DNA of 64,000 nucleotides, taken from Helicobacter rodentium ATCC 700285. Its GTDB lineage: Bacteria > Campylobacterota > Campylobacteria > Campylobacterales > Helicobacteraceae. The first letter of the stretch is position 1. Each line of letters opens with the position of its first letter. The position numbers and the translations under genes were made by a program. Below, one piece after another: positions 1 through 8,240 of this stretch. The notes beneath the pieces are model-generated. The model was not told the DNA's origin and did no database searches. It saw only the letters and a list, made by a program, of their open reading frames with translations. The stretch lies in the NCBI RefSeq assembly GCF_000687535.1, contig NZ_JHWC01000010.1, forward strand, positions 1-64,000. The letters run 5' to 3'.

Positions 1-1340
1 AACATATTGTTCAACACATTCTTTAATTCTATCAGCTGTGGATTGTGAGGATTCTCTATGATTCTTGCTGTTAAGTCTCCATTTTCTACTGCTTTAGCAG
101 TCTCTGCAGATTGGGCAATGGCATTGGAATCTTGTTCTAAGCCTTTTTGGATTCCAACAATCGCTTTATTGATTGCGCTAGAAAGTTTAGCAATCTCATC
201 GTTTCCAACGATTGCTTTTGTTTTGGGAGCATCTTTTCTTGTATGATCAATATATGCCAAAAATTCAAAAATCATTTCTGAAATACCATTAAGCCGCTTA
301 ATCACAATCCCTCTAATAGCGACCAAAGTCAAAATAATCATACTCACTAAAAGCACAATAATTGCAGCAATAGACACTTTTTCTAAATGGCTATTTGCCT
401 CCGTAAAATCCTCTTTCAAGGCTTGTGTAATCACATAAATATCTAAAGGTTGATTATAATTGTAATAGGAACGATAGACATTGCCATTATATTCAAACTC
501 TACGATTCCAGATTCCTTTAAATTAGAATAAAAGCCAAAATGATTATCTTGCTCGTTATAACCCAAAATAAACTTATTGTATTTCTTATCCAAAATCACA
601 ATGGAACCATTTTTCCCTACTTTAATATCGTCCATACTAGAGCGAATCAGATTATAGATGCGATCTAATTTGTAAGCAACAAATAAGATTCCAATCACTG
701 TATTGCTAGAATTAGTAATGGGTTCATATACAGAAACATAATCCTTACCAAATAAAGTTACTCTACCATAGAAGCTTTGATTCTTTAATACTTTAGCGTG
801 AGCGGGGTGTGTTGCATCAATTTTTGTTCCAATTAATCGCTCCCCTTTATCATTTTTTAAAGAAGTAGAAACCCTTATGAAATCTCCATTATCCTCCCTC
901 ACAAATACTGTTGCCTCTGCATTTGTCAGTGCAGCAAACTCATCAATAGCGAGAAAATTATTTGCCATTTCTGTGCCATTCAGTGTAAGGTTTGGAACAG
1001 ACATTGCAATGGAATCCTTAAAAAGCGTTGTTTGTCCTTGAATCGCAAAACTTTGCGGCTTAATATCTCCAAAATGAATTAATAAATTTGTTTTTAAACT
1101 GCTAGATAGACTACCTGTATCGTCGGCAACTTTTTCCAACAAAAAATTATCTACAATCTTATTGTTTTGTGTAATTCTATTATTCAACTGCGTATCTGTA
1201 AAATCACTCATCAAAAAATGAAAAACGGCTAAAAAAATGCCTAACAAAACAATAGAAAGTAAAATCTGAAGACTTGCTAACTTTTGCCCTAGAGAAAAAT
1301 TTTTCCAACCAAACGATACACTATGTTTTAACTCTTGCAT
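1..1340 (-). CDS. Methyl-accepting chemotaxis protein, C-terminus beyond window edge
   Basis: Transmembrane chemoreceptor feeding the CheA/CheW array. The visible 446 codons start at ATG 1340 behind a strong GGGAGG ribosome site. An N-terminal membrane helix (about residues 22-44) is followed by a periplasmic Cache-type sensor region of roughly 280 residues containing GRVTLFGKDYVSVYEPI and IGILFVAYKLD stretches. A second membrane helix with a run of I/V/L residues comes near residue 320, then a HAMP-like linker. The signalling hairpin lies outside the window, so the CDS is partial only because of the edge. The ligand cannot be read from sequence. A perfect 12-bp palindrome, CTTAAATTTAAG (1354-1365), sits just upstream of the ribosome site. 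Confidence 0.85.
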   Translation of the reverse strand, partial: MQELKHSVSFGWKNFSLGQKLASLQILLSIVLLGIFLAVFHFLMSDFTDTQLNNRITQNNKIVDNFLLEKVADDTGSLSSSLKTNLLIHFGDIKPQSFAIQGQTTLFKDSIAMSVPNLTLNGTEMANNFLAIDEFAALTNAEATVFVREDNGDFIRVSTSLKNDKGERLIGTKIDATHPAHAKVLKNQSFYGRVTLFGKDYVSVYEPITNSSNTVIGILFVAYKLDRIYNLIRSSMDDIKVGKNGSIVILDKKYNKFILGYNEQDNHFGFYSNLKESGIVEFEYNGNVYRSYYNYNQPLDIYVITQALKEDFTEANSHLEKVSIAAIIVLLVSMIILTLVAIRGIVIKRLNGISEMIFEFLAYIDHTRKDAPKTKAIVGNDEIAKLSSAINKAIVGIQKGLEQDSNAIAQSAETAKAVENGDLTARIIENPHNPQLIELKNVLNNM

Positions 1341-1437
1341 AGAACCTCCCCATCTTAAATTTAAGTAGAAGGTAGTATTCTACATAACAAAACTTAAAAT
1401 CTATCCAACAATGCTGCAAAAGGGAACCAAAGTCACA

Positions 1438-1548
1438 CTAAAACGTATAAATCATCTTGACAATCGTTAAGATTCCTGCAATAAACACAAACGCATCTAA
1501 AAATTTATTTTGAAACCATTTTAGACTTTGTATAACTACTGATTTCAA
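1438..1548 (-). CDS. Possible 36-residue membrane peptide
   Basis: A short ORF starting at TTG 1548, with one strongly hydrophobic segment (FVFIAGILTIV) after an amphipathic basic N-terminus. A good minus-strand -10 box, TATAAT, lies at 1570-1565, only about 20 bases upstream of the start, so a transcript would begin almost at the start codon. No ribosome site is evident. It could be a small membrane peptide, a remnant of a larger gene, or simply part of the long leader of the chemoreceptor gene. Not recognised. Confidence 0.25.
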   Translation of the reverse strand: MKSVVIQSLKWFQNKFLDAFVFIAGILTIVKMIYTF

Positions 1549-1591
1549 TATTGAAAAAGCTAGGATTATATCAAAAAATAGTTCGCAAATA

Positions 1592-1984
1592 CTAGCGGTG
1601 TTCCAATCCCATATTTAATGCTTTTTCTAGCAATTCTTTACGCTTGGGATTTGCTTGTTTAAAGTTTCTTTCCACTTCTAAAATCAGCTTAGCATTTACA
1701 CCTTTGTGTGAAGTAAGGATCGCAACGAAATCTAAATCAAAATTGGGCATTTCCTCCATATACTGCTTATAATGAATATACGCAAGATTGGAATATTGTT
1801 CTAGTTTGTTTAAATCATTCTTTTTGTCTTTTAATAATTCCAAGACTTCTTGTGCATTAGGAATCTTAACTTCTTTTTCTTTTAACCTATTTTTAATAGA
1901 TTTATCGCGCAAAAATGCTACAAAAAGCGCAATTGCTAAAATAACAACAACCAAAACAATGACAATCAAAATCCAATTTTGCAT
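1592..1984 (-). CDS. Small membrane-anchored protein of unknown function
   Basis: A 130-residue protein with one N-terminal transmembrane helix (about residues 3-25, IVIVLVVVILAIALFVAFL). A charged cytoplasmic region predicted to be helical follows (KNRLKEKEVKIPNAQEVLEL). The tail carries ERNFKQANPKRKELLEKALN. A minus-strand promoter -10, TATAAT, at 2029-2024 lies about 40 bases upstream of the ATG. I do not recognise a named family. The composition and single anchor resemble small conserved Helicobacter proteins, but no function is proposed. It stands alone between the chemoreceptor and the small-ORF region. Confidence 0.7.
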   Translation of the reverse strand: MQNWILIVIVLVVVILAIALFVAFLRDKSIKNRLKEKEVKIPNAQEVLELLKDKKNDLNKLEQYSNLAYIHYKQYMEEMPNFDLDFVAILTSHKGVNAKLILEVERNFKQANPKRKELLEKALNMGLEHR

Positions 1985-2466
1985 TTTATTTAACCTTTGA
2001 GATTCTTTACATAATTATAATACACTTTCTCTCAAATTCCAAAACCAAACTCAAAACAAGATCGCACCACTTTCTTGCCATAACAATATGCGCTAGATTA
2101 ATAATTGAACCAAATCTTTCCATCTCTAAACAAGATAATCAACCATTCTAAATCAAGATTACCTCCTCTTTTCGTAGCCATTTAATACATAAGCCAATGC
2201 GTCTTGCCCCTAATTGCCCACGAAATGCAATATCCTTTAACTTAAATGCCTAAAAAACATCACTGAAAGTTTATTGGTTTCAAATTGATTCCATTATGAC
2301 AAGGTGTTAGCTTTGCATCATTGCGATAGATTCATTAGAATCTCGTGGTGTGCGTTGCGTAAGTAACTCACCCGCTTTAGCGCAAATCTATAATTTTGTA
2401 AAAAGCAAATCAAACAATGGCACAAGGGTGTCATAAAAAATTTATGATATAAAAGACTGCAATCTG
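1985..2466. repeat. Intergenic region with a decayed copy of the palindromic repeat
   Basis: No convincing gene. The stretch 2297-2405 contains degenerate pieces of the dispersed repeat: TGCATCATTGCGATAGATTC near 2313 and CCCGCTTTAGCGCAAATC near 2373, the latter being the reverse complement of the long-arm variant seen at 8008-8085. The rest is AT-rich sequence in which I see nothing. Confidence 0.5.
2024..2029 (-). promoter_or_regulatory. -10 promoter element for the small anchored protein
   Basis: TATAAT on the minus strand, about 40 bases upstream of the ATG at 1984. No clear -35 is visible, which is usual for the vegetative sigma factor of Campylobacterota. Confidence 0.45.
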
Positions 2467-2679
2467 TTGATTGGAACTTACGGGACAACATTTTTCATAC
2501 AAGTTATATTAAACTGCATTGCGGCGGTTTGTGGAGTAACACTTGCGTTTTTTGCATTATTTAAGAAACCAAAAGAACGCATTATCGCCGATGATGGATA
2601 CAGACCTATCTTGTGTAGGAAGTATTCTCTTGTTTGGCAAGGGAATATAGTAACACTATTTGTTGCCGATGGAGCATGA
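2467..2679 (+). CDS. Possible small hydrophobic protein, first of three overlapping ORFs
   Basis: A 70-residue ORF starting at TTG with one hydrophobic helix (VILNCIAAVCGVTLAFFALF) followed by a basic turn (KKPKERI). There is no obvious ribosome site. It overlaps the next ORF by 11 bases if that begins at ATG 2669. The whole 2467-2967 block could equally be a decayed gene split by frameshifts. No family recognised. Confidence 0.3.
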   Translation: MIGTYGTTFFIQVILNCIAAVCGVTLAFFALFKKPKERIIADDGYRPILCRKYSLVWQGNIVTLFVADGA

Positions 2680-2851
2680 GGGAGCAAAGCAATTTCGGTT
2701 GCATTGGAAAAACGACGATAAATCCAATAATCAATTCAATAAAAGGAAGAAGGCAGGAATCGTGGGGCTGGTTTATTTTTTGTTATTTCTTACGATATTT
2801 GGGGCGTCTGGGATAGCAGTTGTTTTACTGAAAGTAGCGTGGGGAATTTGA
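2669..2851 (+). CDS. Possible small membrane protein, second of three overlapping ORFs
   Basis: A 60-residue ORF from ATG 2669. A hydrophilic, Asn/Lys-rich N-terminus is followed by one C-terminal transmembrane helix (GLVYFLLFLTIFGASGIAVV). It overlaps the preceding ORF, and its TGA overlaps a TTG start of the next ORF (TTGA), the pattern of translational coupling. Function unknown. It is short, so a chance ORF remains possible. Confidence 0.35.
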   Translation: MEHEGAKQFRLHWKNDDKSNNQFNKRKKAGIVGLVYFLLFLTIFGASGIAVVLLKVAWGI

Positions 2852-2967
2852 AAAAAGCGCGGTTTAAATTTTTGGCAATTACTCCTTTGTTTTGGGGTGG
2901 TTACTGCGCTTTTGTAGCGTTTTATTTGTTTGTAATGATTTGGGGAGAGGGACTTTATTTGTTCTGA
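2848..2967 (+). CDS. Possible 39-residue membrane peptide, third of three overlapping ORFs
   Basis: Starts at TTG 2848 inside the stop of the previous ORF. A basic N-terminus (KKARFKF) precedes a hydrophobic, aromatic-rich core (FVAFYLFVMIW) and ends in GLYLF. The 4-base overlap and the similar design of the three ORFs suggest a small operon, but the evidence is only positional and compositional. Confidence 0.28.
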   Translation: MKKARFKFLAITPLFWGGYCAFVAFYLFVMIWGEGLYLF

Positions 2968-3139
2968 TAGACTAACTGAATGGTTGTGAGAGAAAACTTT
3001 AAAGAGAAAAGAAAATGAGATTTTACTATATGTAATATTTATAGATTTTTGCTGAAGTGGGGAAATGTTAATGCAAATGCACACTATGAATGCTACGTAC
3101 TCTAGTAATGACGAAGTAGAATCTCACTTGTAAAGTTTT

Positions 3140-4492
3140 TTACATCCAATCAATGATTTTTGTAACTTCTTGCACCTCAAAGCATTTGATATTGATTTTT
3201 TGTGTGGGTTTTTTGGGCAAAATTGCATTGGAGATTCCAAGAGATAATGCCTCTTTGAGCCTTGCCTCCACATTGGGAACATCTCTAATATCTCCTACAA
3301 GGCTTACTTCACCTAAGAATATGCTTCCATTAGAAAGTGGGCGGTTACGAAAGCTAGAGAGAATCGCCGCTACAACAGCTAAATCCGCTGCAGTCTCTAA
3401 AATTTTGATTCCACCTGTGATATTAATAAAAACATCGTAACGATTCAATGGAATCTCCAATTTTCGCTCCAATAGGGCTAAAATCATATTAAGACGATTG
3501 GAATCAAATCCCGTAGAGGATCGTTTTGGCATACCATAAGCGCAGTCGCTTACTAATGCTTGCACCTCTAAAACAAGTGAGCGAGAACCTTCCATTACGA
3601 CACTTAACGCACTTCCGGGCGCAGAAGTCTTTTGGTTGAAAAAAATCTTAGAAGCCTCTTTTGCGCCCACTAAACCATTGCTTTTCATCTCAAAGATTCC
3701 AATTTCGCTTGTATTTCCAAAACGATTCTTGAATCCTCTTAAAAAGCGCAGTTCTCGGCTAGAATCTCCCTCAAAATAAAGGACGCAATCTACCATATGT
3801 TCCAAAATTCTAGGTCCAGCAATCGCGCCGTCTTTTGTAATGTGTCCGATGATAAAGACGCAGATTCCATATTCTTTGGCTAAACGCATTAATTCAAAGG
3901 TTACTTCACGCACTTGTGAAACACTGCCGGGACTAGAACTAATCTTTTCACTATAAAGCGTTTGGATACTATCAATCACAACCATAGAATAATTGTGTTC
4001 TTTTGCGTAGATTGTGCTTAAAATTTCCTCTAATTTTATTGCGTTGAGCAAAAAGAGGTTTTCACAAACCGCATTTAACCGCTCCGCACGCAATTTGATT
4101 TGCGAGGCACTTTCTTCCCCGCTGACATAAAGGACTTTTTTGCCTATTTTAGCTAAATTGCTTGAGATTTTTAACAAAAGCGTAGATTTCCCAACGCCCG
4201 GACTTCCTCCAACCAAATACATTCCCCCAAGAACGATTCCTCCTCCAAGCACAATGTCCAATTCCTGCTCTCCACTACCAAAGCGCACAAATTCTTCCTC
4301 TTGCACTTCTGTAATGGGCATAACTTTAAGTGTGTTTAGAGTTGATGAAGTTGCTTTGAATGCTTCAATTTGCTCTTCTTTAAGCTCTAAAAAGCTTTCC
4401 CAAGCTCCGCAATTAGAGCATTTCCCAAGCCATTTTGAACTTTGGAATCCACAATGCTGACATTCAAAAATTTGTATTTTTTTCTTTGTCAT
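3140..4492 (-). CDS. radA: DNA repair ATPase RadA (branch migration factor)
   Basis: RadA speeds branch migration in RecA-mediated recombination and repair. The 450 residues have the family layout: an N-terminal zinc finger with C11, C14, C25 and C28, a RecA-like ATPase with Walker A GGSPGVGKST near residue 95 and VVIDSIQTL as Walker B, the diagnostic KNRFG motif, and a C-terminal Lon-protease-like domain that lacks the Lon catalytic pair. Length matches the usual 450-460. It is the last gene of a minus-strand operon, 8 bases after ftsY. Confidence 0.97.
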   Translation of the reverse strand: MTKKKIQIFECQHCGFQSSKWLGKCSNCGAWESFLELKEEQIEAFKATSSTLNTLKVMPITEVQEEEFVRFGSGEQELDIVLGGGIVLGGMYLVGGSPGVGKSTLLLKISSNLAKIGKKVLYVSGEESASQIKLRAERLNAVCENLFLLNAIKLEEILSTIYAKEHNYSMVVIDSIQTLYSEKISSSPGSVSQVREVTFELMRLAKEYGICVFIIGHITKDGAIAGPRILEHMVDCVLYFEGDSSRELRFLRGFKNRFGNTSEIGIFEMKSNGLVGAKEASKIFFNQKTSAPGSALSVVMEGSRSLVLEVQALVSDCAYGMPKRSSTGFDSNRLNMILALLERKLEIPLNRYDVFINITGGIKILETAADLAVVAAILSSFRNRPLSNGSIFLGEVSLVGDIRDVPNVEARLKEALSLGISNAILPKKPTQKINIKCFEVQEVTKIIDWM

Positions 4493-4500
4493 TTTGCGTT

Positions 4501-5388
4501 TTAATTTTCAAAAATGGAATCCAAAAGAGTAGTGATATATTCTTCCTCGTTAAATGCAATCATATCGTCCGCATTCTCACCTACCCCAATGTATAAAATA
4601 GGCACACGCAAAGTATGAAGAATACTAAAAATTGCCCCTCCTTTGCTTGTGCCATCTAATTTTGTAACAATCACACCATCTATTCCACCTAGCGTTTGGC
4701 TAAATATTTTTGCTTGTTCTAAACTAGAAGTGCCTTGAGTGCCATCTAAAATGAGGATTTTTTGGTGTGGAGCACCCGATTTTGCCTTATCGCAAATGCG
4801 CATAATTTTTTGCAACTCTTGTTGAAGATTGTTTTGATTGTGTAATCTACCCGCTGTATCAAGGATTGCAATATCCATATTTTTAGCAACTGCAGAAGTA
4901 ATAGTATCAAAGGCAACTGCAGAGGGGTCGTGTCCAATTTTTGATGCAATAACAGGAATATTTAATTTCTGTCCCCATAGTTTAAGTTGCTCAATCGCGG
5001 CTGCCCTAAAAGTATCCCCAGCACCTAAAATTACACTTTTACCTTGTTTTTGATAGAGTTTAGCTAGTTTAGCGATTGTTGTTGTTTTGCCCGCGCCATT
5101 CACGCCTACAATAAGATGTATGCAGGGTTTTTCTTCTATGGTTTTTGCTTGAACTTTGTCATAATAGCTTTCTCCGCGAAAAAGCCTAAGCAATGCGACT
5201 TCAAGCTCATTGCGGCTAATTTCATTTCCAAGAGGACTTAGAATCATCTCTATTAATGTGTAATCCATATCTGTTGCAATCAAGACTTCTTCTAATGTCT
5301 CTTTATTAAGTTTTTTATGGGTTTTTGGGAGCAAATCACGGATATTTTGCGTGGTTTTTTGTAAAGTTTTTTTAAAAATCTCAAGCAT
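4501..5388 (-). CDS. ftsY: Signal recognition particle receptor FtsY
   Basis: GTPase that docks the signal recognition particle with its ribosome at the inner membrane. The 295 residues hold the helical N domain and the G domain: P-loop [22 protein letters not shown], the [10 protein letters not shown] specificity motif and GVGENADD near the end. The long acidic A domain of E. coli FtsY is absent, as is usual in Campylobacterota. The ATG overlaps the stop of the upstream thioredoxin-like gene (TAATG), so translation is probably coupled. radA follows directly. Confidence 0.97.
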   Translation of the reverse strand: MLEIFKKTLQKTTQNIRDLLPKTHKKLNKETLEEVLIATDMDYTLIEMILSPLGNEISRNELEVALLRLFRGESYYDKVQAKTIEEKPCIHLIVGVNGAGKTTTIAKLAKLYQKQGKSVILGAGDTFRAAAIEQLKLWGQKLNIPVIASKIGHDPSAVAFDTITSAVAKNMDIAILDTAGRLHNQNNLQQELQKIMRICDKAKSGAPHQKILILDGTQGTSSLEQAKIFSQTLGGIDGVIVTKLDGTSKGGAIFSILHTLRVPILYIGVGENADDMIAFNEEEYITTLLDSIFEN

Positions 5389-6023
5389 TATCGCGCCTTT
5401 ATTTTTGCTAGATTTTGCGAGAGGTCAAACTCAATCATTTCCTCTGGAATCGCACCTAGATAATGGATAATATATTTTCCCTCTTTGTCATACAATGCAA
5501 TGAGTGGCACTCCTTCAATTCCGCCAAGAGCATTAAAAAGTCTTGCACGATTTTCATCTAAAACCATTGGCAAATGGACATTGTTTTCTTCGTTAAAAAC
5601 TTGCATAAGCCCTTTAAAGTTTTCTACTTCCCCCACCAAGTCATCTATTGGGATTCCATAGAGCGCAATTTGTCCCTCAAATTGTTTTTGGAGATTTTCT
5701 AAGTGAGGCACAACTCCTTTACAAGGGTCGCACCAAGTCGTGAAAAAGAGCAAAACTTTAATATTGTCTTGATTGGAAGTAACGATAAGATCTTTAAAGA
5801 TGTTTTCCTTTTTGGGTTCAATATTTTTAAAATTATTGTGTTCTTTGGGTGGTTTCTGATTAATAATTAACTCTGTTCCATCGTTACTTTTTAAAACAAG
5901 ATTCTCTAAAATCTCTCGTTTTTTTTCTGTTATTATTTGACTTGCTTGTTCATTTTCTTGCTTTTGGCAACCAAAAAATCCCAAACAAAACACTAAGGCT
6001 AAACCAATCCCGATGTACCTCAT
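5388..6023 (-). CDS. TlpA-like thioredoxin lipoprotein
   Basis: Periplasmic thiol-disulfide protein anchored as a lipoprotein. The N-terminus has a signal sequence ending in a lipobox (LGFFGC, Cys19). The TlpA/ResA-like thioredoxin fold carries the active site WCDPC near residue 125, and GVPLIALY contains the cis-proline region. Family members reduce apocytochrome c or other exported cysteines; which substrate is used here is not visible, though NrfH and NrfA in the same window need such a reductase. First gene of the tlpA-ftsY-radA operon, overlapping ftsY by one base. Confidence 0.88.
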   Translation of the reverse strand: MRYIGIGLALVFCLGFFGCQKQENEQASQIITEKKREILENLVLKSNDGTELIINQKPPKEHNNFKNIEPKKENIFKDLIVTSNQDNIKVLLFFTTWCDPCKGVVPHLENLQKQFEGQIALYGIPIDDLVGEVENFKGLMQVFNEENNVHLPMVLDENRARLFNALGGIEGVPLIALYDKEGKYIIHYLGAIPEEMIEFDLSQNLAKIKAR

Positions 6024-6071
6024 TCTTTTTCCTTAAATTTAAAGTTGCGGATTATAGCAAAATTGCAAATA

Positions 6072-7145
6072 TTATGGAATAAATAAAGATTTAAAGGGTG
6101 TTTTATCAAAATTTCCGATTTTTTCCATTTGCTCCAATGGAATCCTTAATTCAATAATTCCATAAGCATAAGGCATTATTTCATAGGGTTGATAGATAAA
6201 CACAAAGGAATCGTAATCTATTAAGATTGCTTCTGAAACTTTAAAGGATTGAAAATCCACAAAAGCTTCTGTTTCCACACTTTTAAGATAATTTTGATAT
6301 TCTTGCCATAATAAACCTTTTAACTCCGCATTATCAAAATCTATCCTTGCGTTTAGAGGAACGATTCCGTTTTCTTTGGATACTATTATGCCCCATTCGC
6401 TAGAGATTCCGTGTGCGCCACCTGTGTAGAGATAATTGCTTTTAAGAAACACAAGCAAATCGTTGTTAAAATAATACAAAGAATCCCTATCGTATTGTTC
6501 AAATGGAGAAGTTTGCAAATATTCCTCTATTGCATTTTCTTGATTGTTTGCTTGTAGCATTTCCTGAAAGTAGTTTCGCATAGAATCTTGTGCGTTTTTC
6601 AAAAATATTTCTTTGGCATTCTTACAATCAAAGGATTCCTTATACATAGACTGCAATATTTTTTGGGTTTTTGAATCCTTAGAGCAATAAAATTGTGTGG
6701 TAATGGACGCATTTTTGCTTTGTTTGGATTTTGCTGGGTATTGGTAAATTACTTCTTGTTGTTGCAAAACCATAGAATCTATCAATTTCAAATTCAATTT
6801 TAGATTTTTTGTAGCCGTGATTGCGCCCATAATAACGCCATCTATTACCTTCAAGGCTATGTGTTTGCATTGGAGGGTGCCATTTTTAAGAGCAGTTGTT
6901 TCTGATGAGTTATTTTCAAACAAAGGCACACAACGTCCTAAATTGCGATTACCAGCATATAAGATTCCATTTTTGGAATTTGCGACAAAAAGCATTGAAT
7001 CTGTTTTGCCATCTGTTTGATTCAAAGACTTTGCATCAGTAGGCGAGAGAGCAAAGGTTTGATAAGTAAATTCTGAAGCCATAGTCATAGAATGTATGCC
7101 AACACACAAGCAAAAACCTAAAAATAGCCTAGTAAATAATCCCAT
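6072..7145 (-). CDS. Secreted DUF3298-domain protein
   Basis: A 357-residue exported protein. I chose ATG 7145 because AAAAAGGAC, a good ribosome site, lies just upstream; an in-frame TTG at 7163 would lack one. The signal peptide (LFLGFCLCVGIHSMTMASE) is followed by a variable region with two cysteines near residue 170 and then a DUF3298/RsiV-like C-terminal domain (YLYTGGAHG, YEIMPYAYGIIELRIPL). Members of this family bind peptidoglycan or lysozyme-type ligands in other bacteria; the role here is unknown. It is 48 bases upstream of the tlpA-like gene and may share its transcript. Confidence 0.8.
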   Translation of the reverse strand: MGLFTRLFLGFCLCVGIHSMTMASEFTYQTFALSPTDAKSLNQTDGKTDSMLFVANSKNGILYAGNRNLGRCVPLFENNSSETTALKNGTLQCKHIALKVIDGVIMGAITATKNLKLNLKLIDSMVLQQQEVIYQYPAKSKQSKNASITTQFYCSKDSKTQKILQSMYKESFDCKNAKEIFLKNAQDSMRNYFQEMLQANNQENAIEEYLQTSPFEQYDRDSLYYFNNDLLVFLKSNYLYTGGAHGISSEWGIIVSKENGIVPLNARIDFDNAELKGLLWQEYQNYLKSVETEAFVDFQSFKVSEAILIDYDSFVFIYQPYEIMPYAYGIIELRIPLEQMEKIGNFDKTPFKSLFIP

Positions 7146-7216
7146 TGTTAGTCCTTTTTGCAAAATTATAGAATAAATACAAGATTAGAATTTTATCATT
7201 TTTTTCCTAAAATCTC

Positions 7217-7245
7217 TTGATTTTTTTTAAAAGCATCGCTATAAT
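7217..7245 (+). promoter_or_regulatory. Promoter of the tRNA cluster
   Basis: TTGATT (7217-7222) and TATAAT (7240-7245) separated by exactly 17 bases, 17 bases ahead of the first tRNA. An unusually complete -35/-10 pair for this group, as expected of a stable RNA promoter. Confidence 0.75.
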
Positions 7246-7262
7246 TTTGCTCTCACTTTTAT

Positions 7263-7337
7263 GCGGGAGTAGCTCAGTGGTAGAGCATAACCTTGCCAAG
7301 GTTGGGGCCGCGGGTTCGATCCCCGTCTCCCGCTCCA
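7263..7337 (+). tRNA. tRNA-Gly (GCC)
   Basis: Complete cloverleaf with acceptor GCGGGAG/CTCCCGC, anticodon GCC in the loop TTGCCAA, the T-loop GGTTCGATCC and an encoded CCA end. First of four tandem tRNA genes. Confidence 0.97.
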
Positions 7338-7373
7338 TTTAAAATCATAAAAGTAGTTTAGCTGTAATTCAAC

Positions 7374-7460
7374 GCCCGGGTGGTGAAATGGTAGACACAA
7401 GGGACTTAAAATCCCTCGGACATTGCGTCCGTGCCGGTTCAAGTCCGGCCCCGGGCACCA
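7374..7460 (+). tRNA. tRNA-Leu (TAA)
   Basis: Class II tRNA with a long variable arm. Acceptor GCCCGGG/CCCGGGC, anticodon TAA in the loop CTTAAAA, T-loop GGTTCAAGTCC and encoded CCA. Confidence 0.96.
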
Positions 7461-7466
7461 CATAGC

Positions 7467-7541
7467 GGCGACATAGCCAAGTGGTAAGGCAGGAGCCTGC
7501 AAAGCTCTGATTCCCCAGTTCAAATCTGGGTGTCGCCTCCA
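7467..7541 (+). tRNA. tRNA-Cys (GCA)
   Basis: Acceptor GGCGACA/TGTCGCC, anticodon GCA in the loop CTGCAAA, T-loop GTTCAAATC and encoded CCA. It lies 6 bases after tRNA-Leu. Confidence 0.96.
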
Positions 7542-7564
7542 ATTTTATAACTTCAATATTGTTT

Positions 7565-7652
7565 CGGGAGATGGCTGAGTGGTCGATAGCGGCGGTCTTG
7601 AAAACCGTTGAGGGTCATACCTCCGGGGGTTCGAATCCCTCTCTCCCGGCCA
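7565..7652 (+). tRNA. tRNA-Ser (TGA)
   Basis: Class II tRNA with a long variable arm. Acceptor CGGGAGA/TCTCCCG, anticodon TGA in the loop CTTGAAA, T-loop GGTTCGAATCC and encoded CCA. Last of the four-gene cluster. Confidence 0.95.
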
Positions 7653-7789
7653 CTGCTTAGTTTTACCTAATCCAAATCTTATCATTTTTAGGTTTTTATA
7701 CCTCATTGAATCTACACCAAAAAGATTTCTTTTCCAAGATTGATGTATGTCAAGTTTAGACTTCTTTTAAGTTTCTCACTTCTTCATTA

Positions 7790-8160
7790 TGGGGGCTTGT
7801 CTGAAGCAATCTATAATACAGAATCTCGCCTTTGATAATTTTACTTTAGTTTAAGATTATAGATTGCCACGAAAAGCTAAAGCTTTTCTCGCAATGACAG
7901 AGAGGCAAAACGCAATGACATACTGCCACTGCGTCATTGCGAGGCTTTAGCCGAAGCAATCCATAATACAGAATCTCGCCTTTGATAATTCTACTTCAGT
8001 TTAAGATTATAGATTTGCGCTAAAGCGGGTGAAAATGCTACGCATTTGCACGCCACGAAAAGCTAAAGCTTTTCTCGCAATGACAGAGAAGGTGTATTTA
8101 CGCATTCTTGCAATGGCAAACAAATAAAGCGCAATAACGCAATGGCTAGCTTTCTTAATT
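7790..8160. repeat. Dispersed palindromic repeat cluster B (tRNA-Ser to gatB gap)
   Basis: Two complete inverted-pair units. Each begins with a GCAATCYATAAT arm, passes a spacer (ACAGAATCTCGCC..., about 45 bases) and ends with TTATAGATTGCCACG, a palindromic centre AAAAGCTAAAGCTTTT, and CTCGCAATGACA. The second unit (8008-8085) is the long variant with three hairpin centres in a row. The first left arm (from 7790) is partly degenerate. No ORF is supported in this 588-base gap. Confidence 0.85.
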
Positions 8161-8206
8161 GTGAAAGAAATAAATGTTTTTATGCAAGGCTAAAGCCAAA
8201 ACACGC

Positions 8207-8212
8207 TAGAAT
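8207..8212 (+). promoter_or_regulatory. -10 element upstream of gatB
   Basis: TAGAAT 29 bases before the gatB ATG, after the repeat cluster. The same hexamer recurs 24101-24106 (rplU), 27031-27036 (dedA) and 10055-10060 (znuA-like). Confidence 0.4.
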
Positions 8213-8240
8213 TGCGCGATTTTTTTAAAAAGGCAAAGCA

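Noticed and set aside
7239-7523. 94-codon minus-strand ORF across the tRNA genes
   Set aside because: It is the complement of tRNA-Gly, tRNA-Leu and tRNA-Cys; structured RNA genes often leave such open frames.
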